Source: Lachnospiraceae bacterium UBA3772
Lineage (GTDB): Bacteria; Bacillota; Clostridia; Lachnospirales; Lachnospiraceae
Direction of reading: 5' to 3'
Length of the DNA stretch: 28,531 nucleotides
Assembly: GCA_002371025.1 (NCBI GenBank)
Contig: DFFQ01000210.1
Location: forward strand, 1 to 28,531
A program made the position numbers and the translations under genes. Of this stretch, positions 23,380 to 28,531 are shown one piece after another. Within the stretch, counting starts at the first letter, position 1, and each line of letters opens with the position of its first letter. Under the pieces are notes generated by a model, which had not been told where the DNA came from, ran no database searches, and saw only the letters and a list, made by a program, of their open reading frames with translations.

Positions 23380-23486
23380 AAATGACATTCTATACGAATC
23401 TAGTTAATTAGTATATTTTAACTAATCCGAAATTATGGCGCAGACATCGACACAAATGCCCGCCAGTCATTTTATATGCCCGGGAG
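23371..23486 (-). promoter_or_regulatory. Antiterminator pairing of the importer attenuator
   Basis: CUCCCGGGCA (23486-23477), read just after the Cys codons in the leader ORF, is perfectly complementary over 10 bases to UGCCCGGGAG (23380-23371), which is the 5' arm of the terminator. The two structures exclude each other. A ribosome waiting at the Cys codons just upstream could allow the long-range stem to form and keep transcription going. Pairing is seen in the sequence; the regulatory outcome is inferred. Confidence 0.7.
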
Positions 23487-23548
23487 TTCTGCATTCGACA
23501 ACAGCAACTATTAACTTTAATATTATTAATATTATTAATATTAAGCAT
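23408..23548 (-). CDS. Cysteine-run leader peptide of the importer operon, 46 aa
   Basis: The ATG at 23548 follows an excellent AAAGGAGG. The peptide opens with Asn/Ile repeats (MLNINNINNIKV), has three consecutive Cys codons (TGC TGT TGT, residues 15-17, context SCCCR) and two more Cys later (33 and 35), and ends TAC TAA. A promoter precedes it; a terminator/antiterminator pair follows. This is the architecture of translation-coupled attenuation sensing charged tRNA-Cys. Cys-run leader ORFs are known in mycobacteria; I know of none characterised in Clostridia. Confidence 0.82.
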   Translation of the reverse strand: MLNINNINNIKVNSCCCRMQNSRAYKMTGGHLCRCLRHNFGLVKIY

Positions 23549-23579
23549 ATCCACGCCTCCTTTGTTTTTGATGTTGCTA

Positions 23580-23614
23580 ATATTACAACCATTAACCTAG
23601 TAAGTCAATAGGTT
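23580..23614 (-). promoter_or_regulatory. Promoter with an overlapping dyad operator for the importer
   Basis: On the minus strand TTGACT (23603-23608), a 17-base spacer and TAATAT (23580-23585). An inverted repeat AACCTA / TAGGTT (23594-23599 and 23609-23614, 9-base spacer) covers the -35 box. The ACCTAtTGACTTAcTAGGT layout resembles operators bound by Rrf2-family regulators of cysteine or Fe-S metabolism in Firmicutes, but this is recognition by eye only. Confidence 0.6.
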
Positions 23615-23653
23615 TAATAACAGTATAAATTTATTACCTGTTATAAGAAAAAA

Positions 23654-24148
23654 CTATAAAGAGAAACTAAGTCTCATCTGATACCAGCTAACATTGCCAT
23701 GTTTAGAGACTGAAATCCCCTCATTTAAAAAGCCAAATCTTTCATAAAATGGTATTAATTTTTCTTTACAGGTAAGCACCACCCCCTGCCTTTTTTCCTG
23801 CTTTGCGATCTCTATAAATCTCTCTAAAGTCTTAGATGCAATCCCTTTCTTCTGAAAGTCTGGATCAGTTTCAACTCCAAAGATCATCTGCCACACTCCA
23901 TCTTCATTATGAAATGAAACATCTTCATACATTTCGTCCACTAAATCTTTTTCATCAGTCACAAGTCCATCTACAAGACCTATGATCTTTCCTTCATATT
24001 CTGCAGCTAGAAAATGATTTCCATAAGCCCCGATTCTTTCTACAAAGCTCTTATAATCTGCAGCCTCAGCCTCAGGGAAACATTTCCTTTCTAATTCCGC
24101 CACTTCTTTTGCATCCTGCAAAGTTACATTTCTAAATTTAATTTCCAT
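23654..24148 (-). CDS. GNAT-family N-acetyltransferase
   Basis: The 164-aa acetyl-CoA-dependent acetyltransferase has the acetyl-CoA-binding motif 'VETDPDFQKKGIASKTL' (Q/R-x-x-G-x-A/G, about 110-126) and the C-terminal 'KLIPFYERFGF'. The N-terminal 'FRNVTLQDAKEVAELERKCFP' is common in arylalkylamine-type members. The acceptor is unknown. It follows the NifX-like gene by 24 bases on the same strand, so it may belong to the nitrogenase-like transcript or be read through from it, though the terminator at 24665-24690 would limit that. Confidence 0.88.
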   Translation of the reverse strand: MEIKFRNVTLQDAKEVAELERKCFPEAEAADYKSFVERIGAYGNHFLAAEYEGKIIGLVDGLVTDEKDLVDEMYEDVSFHNEDGVWQMIFGVETDPDFQKKGIASKTLERFIEIAKQEKRQGVVLTCKEKLIPFYERFGFLNEGISVSKHGNVSWYQMRLSFSL

Positions 24149-24172
24149 CTTCCTTTATCCTAAACATTTCTA

Positions 24173-24640
24173 TCATTTTCTAAGGGACTGTCTTTTATCA
24201 ATCCTATCGTAATAAAATGATATCTTATCAAGTGCATCTTTAATGTCACATTCAATATCAAACACTGATATAGCCTTCTTTTCAAACTGCTTTTGTGCCT
24301 GAAATCCAACCTTCTTACAAAGCACTGCTCTGCAATCCTTTATCACTTCAATTTTTTCAGTTACGTCTTTCGGTCCGCTGCAGCCCTGGCCATTACCGCT
24401 GCAGCCGGGGTTACTTCCGCCGCACCCCAGATCATTTCCACCGCACCCCTGATCATCGCTGCTGCCAGCCTTATCCTCACTGCTGCCAGAGGAATTGCTG
24501 TCTGAAGAAAAAACCTTTCTTTTTTCTACAAGTCCAGCTTCTCTTCCTTCAATCTCATATATAAGAAATTCCTCTACTTCTCCAAATTTAAGATCAACCT
24601 TTACTTCATCGGATGATCCCACTGCTATCTTATATGCCAT
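24173..24640 (-). CDS. NifX/NifB-C-like cofactor-binding protein with a Gly-Cys insert
   Basis: The 155-aa protein is a dinitrogenase iron-molybdenum cofactor biosynthesis-like fold. It opens 'MAYKIAVGSSDEVKVDLKFG' and continues 'EFLIYEIEG', and its second half has 'VIKDCRAVLCKKVGFQAQKQFEKKAISVFDI', the usual shape of NifX/NafY proteins that carry Fe-S clusters or cofactors. Between the halves lies an insert of about 45 residues (roughly 50-95) that is Ser/Gly-rich and contains four regularly spaced Cys (GCGGN, GCGGS, GCSGN, GCSG), plausible as a metal- or cluster-binding loop. I chose ATG 24640 (GAGAGGA upstream) rather than an ATG 30 bases earlier inside the preceding terminator region. It follows the nitrogenase-like subunits. 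Confidence 0.82.
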   Translation of the reverse strand: MAYKIAVGSSDEVKVDLKFGEVEEFLIYEIEGREAGLVEKRKVFSSDSNSSGSSEDKAGSSDDQGCGGNDLGCGGSNPGCSGNGQGCSGPKDVTEKIEVIKDCRAVLCKKVGFQAQKQFEKKAISVFDIECDIKDALDKISFYYDRIDKRQSLRK

Positions 24641-24664
24641 AAAATTCCTCTCTATTCTTAAAAA

Positions 24665-24690
24665 GGACAAAGATCAAAAAATCTTTGTCC
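24665..24690 (-). terminator. Intrinsic terminator after the nitrogenase-like operon
   Basis: On the minus strand GGACAAAGAT, a 6-base loop, ATCTTTGTCC, then TTTTT: a perfect 10-bp stem. It lies 9 bases beyond the stop of the NifK-like gene and 25 bases before the NifX-like ATG, so it separates or attenuates expression between the two. Confidence 0.92.
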
Positions 24691-24698
24691 CTACCTTA

Positions 24699-25997
24699 TT
24701 AGTTAAATCTTGATACAGCAACTGTATAAATATTTTCGATAAGTCTTATACCACCTGAGTATCCGACATAAGTGTCATCAAGCACCACCTTATCCTGAAC
24801 TGGCCATGAAATATTAAGGAAATTTCCCTTAAGGCTTTCTGTAACCTCTTTTTCATAATAGCCGCCTAATACAAGTGGATAACCATGGTAATCATGATTC
24901 TTTATTTCTTCATGTATCTTATAGCCATCGGTTTCAAATGATACCTCAGCCTCTAAACCAAAGTTAAGATTCTTAAATTCTTCTGTGATCTTATCTCTAT
25001 AGTTCTTTGGTGTATCATCTGTTACAAACTGCTTAGCTGGTACAAGTCCAAGATCATTTACCAAGAACTTTGTGATTCCAAGTGAATACTGGGCATCTGC
25101 CACAACTGTAAACTGCTTATTGATAACACGATTTTCAAGGAAAAGATCTGCATATCTTTCAATAAGATAGTAGTAATAATCCTCATGCTCCTTTATGACA
25201 CTTTCAACCTTTTCCTTATCTACTCCTGCGAACTCACCAACAGCTCTAAGGAATTTGCTTGTCTCTGTTGCGCCTATTGGAAGAGTTGGATAATGAAGAT
25301 AAGGTGTTCCAAACTTTCTTTCCAGCTTCTTTACATTTCCCAGTCCTACCCAAGGAGAAACAAGAAGATTAAACTCTGCTTCAGGAATCTTATTAATATT
25401 TTCAATTCCTCTCTTATAACCAAATATAGTATTTGGAGTAAGACCAAGTTCACTTACTAACTTTTCTAACTCTCTGATGTTTCCTAACCAGAAAAGATCC
25501 TGATATGGAACATCTGCCCAGATATTAACAAGCCCCTTCTGCTTCTTATCTGATTTCTTTAAATACTGATCGATTATGGCATCAACAACCTGCTCATGTC
25601 CCTTAAAATTATTTCCCTTAAATCCGGCTGTTGGAGCATATATTACAGGCTTTTCTGCGTCTTCAAATCTAGATACTACTTCTCCTGAATCATCTCCTAC
25701 GATTTCAGGAATGCAGCCTGTAAGAACAACATAAAGATCTGCATCTATAACCTTTAAGGCATTTTCTATTGTTGAATTAAGTTTCTTAACTCCACCGAAT
25801 ACTACATCTTTCTCATTGATACTTGTACAAGGAAAGATATTTGGTGAAAAGTAACCTGAACTTCCAGTTGACTCTGAAAGTTTCTGTGCACAACCAGGAC
25901 CAGAATGAAGAATAGGCAGAGCTCTTGTAATAGCCTGAACTGTCTGCATTGCTCCGAGAGCACATTTATATCTCTGTTTATCTAATAGCTTTGCCAT
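24699..25997 (-). CDS. Nitrogenase-like component 1, NifK-type subunit
   Basis: The 432-aa protein belongs to the nitrogenase component 1 superfamily. P-cluster-type Cys are visible: C12 (QRYKCALG), C36 (HSGPGCAQ) and C95 (LTGCIPEIVGDD), matching NifK C70, C95 and C153 by pattern. It is shorter than NifK (about 520) and starts almost at the first Cys, as in group IV nitrogenase-like enzymes. It lies one base after the NifD-like gene, so the pair likely forms a heterotetramer. The substrate is unknown; nothing here supports nitrogen fixation. Downstream is a strong terminator. Confidence 0.9.
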   Translation of the reverse strand: MAKLLDKQRYKCALGAMQTVQAITRALPILHSGPGCAQKLSESTGSSGYFSPNIFPCTSINEKDVVFGGVKKLNSTIENALKVIDADLYVVLTGCIPEIVGDDSGEVVSRFEDAEKPVIYAPTAGFKGNNFKGHEQVVDAIIDQYLKKSDKKQKGLVNIWADVPYQDLFWLGNIRELEKLVSELGLTPNTIFGYKRGIENINKIPEAEFNLLVSPWVGLGNVKKLERKFGTPYLHYPTLPIGATETSKFLRAVGEFAGVDKEKVESVIKEHEDYYYYLIERYADLFLENRVINKQFTVVADAQYSLGITKFLVNDLGLVPAKQFVTDDTPKNYRDKITEEFKNLNFGLEAEVSFETDGYKIHEEIKNHDYHGYPLVLGGYYEKEVTESLKGNFLNISWPVQDKVVLDDTYVGYSGGIRLIENIYTVAVSRFN

Positions 25998-25998
25998 C

Positions 25999-27465
25999 CT
26001 ATTTTGCCTCCTCTAAGAATTTATCCACATCCTGCTTATACCACCAGTCTGTATATGGAAGTTTTGAACGTTTAGCAAGATTCTCTTCAAAGCTTCTGTT
26101 CTTTATTGCATCAAGAATAGTCTTTGCAAACTCAAGAGTATGCTTATATCCAAAGATCATATATTCATCCGCTACATAAATGGCTGGTGTACCATTTTTA
26201 ATTGCCCATACTGTTGAACCAGGATGACGTGAAAGGTACATATCTGGCTTATATTTATTGAGGATATTCATAACCTCATAATTCTGCTGATCTGCAACGC
26301 TGGCTTCAAAATCAATATCATTATCTAGAAGATATTTCATTGATGGAGGAACATCTCCATTTTCATATTTCTTATCGTAATGCCAAGCCAGAGCCCAGAC
26401 TACCTTGATACCAAGCTCATCAAGAACTCTTGATACTTCAAATGTATATCCAGGACCCATTCCAAGGACTGCAGTAAGTCCCTTTAATTCTTTCTTAACT
26501 TCCTCAATCTGTGGAAGATAGATTGCTCTTTGCTCTTCAATATACTTTTCAACAGCTTCGCTTCTGTTAGTTACCTTACCAATCTCACGGAGCCATGTTT
26601 CAAAACCTTTGATACCACACTGATTAATACTTCTTACATATGGAACGTTGTATTTTTCTTCAAGTGCATTACCTAAATAGTTACCTAAAGTACCGCAGAT
26701 ACAAGTAGTTGCAAGACTTTCAGAAATATGAGAAAGCTCTTCAACTGTTGAGTTACAGTAAAGGAAAACCGGTTCAAGATCGAATTTCTTAAAGATCTCT
26801 ATTATCTCTGGTCTTGCACTTTCAAAGAAATTCTTGAAGTTGATCTTATTAGTTTTAACCCCTTCTCTTGGAGGCTGTACGATAGACTGAAGAACTGCAT
26901 GATCCGCAATATCAAAACCAGTAGCCCAGATTCTTGATTTAAAACCTTCACAATGAACGGCAACAATAGGAACTCCAACTTCATCGCGAACTTCATCTAC
27001 TATACTGTCTATATCTTCACCAATGATACCTGTTGCACAGGAACTTGATACAAATATTGCCTTTGGCTTATATCTCTTATTCACTTCAAGAATCACGTTA
27101 CGAAGGGTAGCTGTTGAACCGAAAATGGTATCATTTTCATTCATATCTGTTCCCACGTAGATAGTGTCACTTGTAACACCTCTCTTCTTTGCCATTACAC
27201 GAGACATGTAATAAGCTCCGGCTCCGGCTACAGAACATCCAGCTGGTCCATGATGAATTACAGCTACATCTCTGATGGCTGATAACTGTCCAAGTCCGCA
27301 GCTTGAAAGACAAGTACTGGACTGTGAAAAGCATCTTGAACATCCCTTTAATGTTCCACACTCACTCTGTGTTGCTAAGTCTTTTAATGTTCCAACGTAA
27401 CCTGTAATTGAACCAATTCTGTTCTCTCTGGTTGCAAGATTAGAACTTGTAGTATTAATAGCCAT
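25999..27465 (-). CDS. Nitrogenase-like component 1, NifD-type subunit
   Basis: The 488-aa catalytic-type subunit has P-cluster Cys candidates C77 in HHGPAGCS (like NifD C88) and C143 in SSSCATGIIGEDI (like C154); C42, C45, C52 and C56 form an extra Cys-rich stretch near the position of C62. By hand alignment on 'ALEEKY' / 'HMEEKY', C257 (ICGTLGNYL) falls on NifD C275, the cofactor-binding Cys. The region of NifD H442 reads 'AIYVADEYMIFGYKH' and has no His at the aligned place. The ATG at 27465 follows AGGAGG and lies 10 bases after cysK. It fits group IV nitrogenase-like reductases; a different cofactor ligation or smaller cofactor is inferred, and the reaction is unknown. Confidence 0.9.
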   Translation of the reverse strand: MAINTTSSNLATRENRIGSITGYVGTLKDLATQSECGTLKGCSRCFSQSSTCLSSCGLGQLSAIRDVAVIHHGPAGCSVAGAGAYYMSRVMAKKRGVTSDTIYVGTDMNENDTIFGSTATLRNVILEVNKRYKPKAIFVSSSCATGIIGEDIDSIVDEVRDEVGVPIVAVHCEGFKSRIWATGFDIADHAVLQSIVQPPREGVKTNKINFKNFFESARPEIIEIFKKFDLEPVFLYCNSTVEELSHISESLATTCICGTLGNYLGNALEEKYNVPYVRSINQCGIKGFETWLREIGKVTNRSEAVEKYIEEQRAIYLPQIEEVKKELKGLTAVLGMGPGYTFEVSRVLDELGIKVVWALAWHYDKKYENGDVPPSMKYLLDNDIDFEASVADQQNYEVMNILNKYKPDMYLSRHPGSTVWAIKNGTPAIYVADEYMIFGYKHTLEFAKTILDAIKNRSFEENLAKRSKLPYTDWWYKQDVDKFLEEAK

Positions 27466-27475
27466 TTAGGTCCTC

Positions 27476-28462
27476 CTAATCAAAAAGTCCTGTTGAAAGA
27501 TATCTAAGTCCTGTATCAGGGAAAATTACAACAATATTCTTTCCCTTATTTTCTTCCTTTGATGCGATCTGTCTTGCCGCAAAAAGCGCAGCTCCTGAAG
27601 ATTCACCAACAAGTATTCCATCTGTCTTTGCAACTTCACGGACAGCGTTATATGCATCAAGTGCTTCAACTGCAACATATTCATCGTAAATGTTTCTATC
27701 CAGTGTTGATGGGATAAGATTATCAGGCACACCTACAAATGGATGTACACCTGTTATTTCATGTTCTGGCTGTGGCTTATCATCACTTGGAAGAGAATTA
27801 GGTCCCGGCTGAACACCAACGATCTTAATATTTGGATTTTTCTCCTTAAGGAAAGCTCCAGTTCCTGAAATAGTTCCTCCTGTACCTGCTGCTGCAACTA
27901 AGATATCTACCTTACCTTCTGTATCTTCCCAGATCTCAGGTCCTGTAGTTCTCTTATGAACTGCTGGGTTTGCTGGGTTTGAGCACTGATCAACAAAGAA
28001 CACATTTTCTTCCTTGCTGAGTACTTCTTCCTTAAGACTCTTTATCGCAGCTACAAAGTCACCATTTGTTTCCTTTAATGTTTTAGCAATAGTTGGCTCT
28101 TCTGTAAGCTTGATAGGAACACCGCCGAAAGCTCTTATAACTTTAAAACGTTCCTCACTTACCTGATCCTGAATGTAAACTCTGAAAGGATATCCTTTTG
28201 ATGCAGCAATAGCTGCAAGTCCGATACCTGTATTACCACTTGTAGTTTCAACTATTGTATCTCCCGGTTTTAATAAGCCTTTTGCCTCAGCATCTTCGAT
28301 CATGGCAAGGGCTATACGGTCCTTAACGCTCTGGTTAGGATTAAAATACTCAAGCTTTGCAATGATATTGGCATTAATATCATGCTTTTTTTCATATCCA
28401 TTTAACTGAAGTAAAGGTGTTCTTCCCACTAATTCTGTGATTGACTGATTAATTTTTCCCAT
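27476..28462 (-). CDS. cysK: Cysteine synthase (divergent CysK-type)
   Basis: The 328-aa pyridoxal-phosphate enzyme of the O-acetylserine sulfhydrylase family has PLP-Lys K47 in NQSVKDRIA, the substrate loop ETTSGNTGIGLA (72-83) and the phosphate cradle GTGGTISGTG (193-202). The region after the substrate loop, 'YIQDQVSEERFKVIRAFG', differs from the usual MPETMSxERR pattern, and the middle (about 118-150) is longer than in standard CysK. It may therefore use a different nucleophile or acceptor. It sits between what looks like a NifH-like gene and the NifD-like gene with short gaps, which places it functionally in the reductase pathway: for example, fixing released sulfide or a thiol into an amino acid. 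That role is inference. Confidence 0.9.
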   Translation of the reverse strand: MGKINQSITELVGRTPLLQLNGYEKKHDINANIIAKLEYFNPNQSVKDRIALAMIEDAEAKGLLKPGDTIVETTSGNTGIGLAAIAASKGYPFRVYIQDQVSEERFKVIRAFGGVPIKLTEEPTIAKTLKETNGDFVAAIKSLKEEVLSKEENVFFVDQCSNPANPAVHKRTTGPEIWEDTEGKVDILVAAAGTGGTISGTGAFLKEKNPNIKIVGVQPGPNSLPSDDKPQPEHEITGVHPFVGVPDNLIPSTLDRNIYDEYVAVEALDAYNAVREVAKTDGILVGESSGAALFAARQIASKEENKGKNIVVIFPDTGLRYLSTGLFD

Positions 28463-28483
28463 AATTCTATTTCCTTCCTTTCA

Positions 28484-28531
28484 TCAGATCTTATAATCGT
28501 CTGCAAGTTCCATCATTCCATATTCCATAAG
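28484..28531 (-). CDS. C-terminal end of a probable NifH-like reductase (partial)
   Basis: Only 15 codons and the TGA (28484-28486) are present; the peptide is LMEYGMMELADDYKI. The L-M-E-Y/F-G-x-M-E pattern is typical of the C-terminal helix of nitrogenase iron proteins (NifH, e.g. 'LLMEFG'). Its position 21 bases before cysK and upstream of NifD- and NifK-like genes supports the call. The main part of the gene is outside the window, so the assignment is probable rather than proven. Confidence 0.6.
   Translation of the reverse strand, partial: LMEYGMMELADDYKI

Noticed and set aside
22335..23381. A 348-aa form of the binding protein
   Set aside because: The extra N-terminal 41 residues are read through the terminator T-run and precede a perfect lipoprotein signal peptide; ATG 23258 is preferred.
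23617..23644. ATAACAG/CTGTTAT inverted repeat as a terminator for the GNAT gene
   Set aside because: The stem is only 7 bp, AT-rich and not followed by a T-run on the minus strand.
24699..27465. A true nitrogen-fixing nitrogenase
   Set aside because: The subunits are short, the aligned cofactor His is missing, and nifE, nifN, nifB and nifV are not seen in the window; the cysK insertion points to sulfur chemistry.

Overview
The window looks like chromosomal DNA of a low-GC anaerobic Firmicute, most likely a Clostridia/Lachnospiraceae relative. The reasons are the AT-rich base use, AGGAGG-type ribosome sites, clostridial protein families (M3 oligoendopeptidase, DUF3592, ABC-2 exporters, a nitrogenase-like operon) and almost complete coding on the minus strand. 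The species cannot be named from the sequence alone.

Layout from left to right, with minus-strand transcription running right to left. 1-1073: start of a gene that leaves the window, with a long leader (promoter, short ORF, hairpin), then a decayed tyrosine integrase on the plus strand. 1074-4680: methyltransferase, pepF and a DUF5131-DUF4186 fusion. 4741-6807: RtcB RNA ligase and a small Cys-rich protein, preceded by a complete peptide-leader attenuator with three consecutive Ile codons. 6808-13482: a DUF3592 membrane protein, two ABC exporter modules and a two-component system; one module forms a response regulator-ATPase-permease-kinase operon. 13557-18410: AraC-type regulator, D-2-hydroxyacid dehydrogenase and the TldE/TldD pair. 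18509-19983: a frameshifted gene, a small membrane protein with an N/G/Y-rich tail, and a flavin-fold protein. 20137-23614: a polar amino-acid ABC importer behind a Cys-Cys-Cys leader peptide and attenuator. 23654-28531: GNAT, a NifX-like protein, NifK-like and NifD-like proteins, a cysteine synthase and the last codons of what looks like a NifH-like protein.

Two things stand out. First, the right-hand 8 kb reads as a sulfur-linked module: a nitrogenase-like reductase operon with cysK between the presumed NifH-like gene and the NifD-like gene, followed by an importer whose leader appears to sense cysteinyl-tRNA. It resembles group IV nitrogenase-like enzymes (the methylthio-alkane reductase type is one possibility) more than true nitrogenase; the substrate is unknown. 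Second, the 3' ends of genes are unusual. Nine copies of a ~55-bp palindrome (GTTAACATAAAAATG...CATTTTTATGTTAAC), all in one orientation, lie downstream of minus-strand genes between 4.7 and 20.1 kb, often supplying the stop codon. At least six other junctions carry an imperfect direct repeat of the sequence around the upstream stop codon.

No rRNA, tRNA, CRISPR array or intact insertion sequence was seen.
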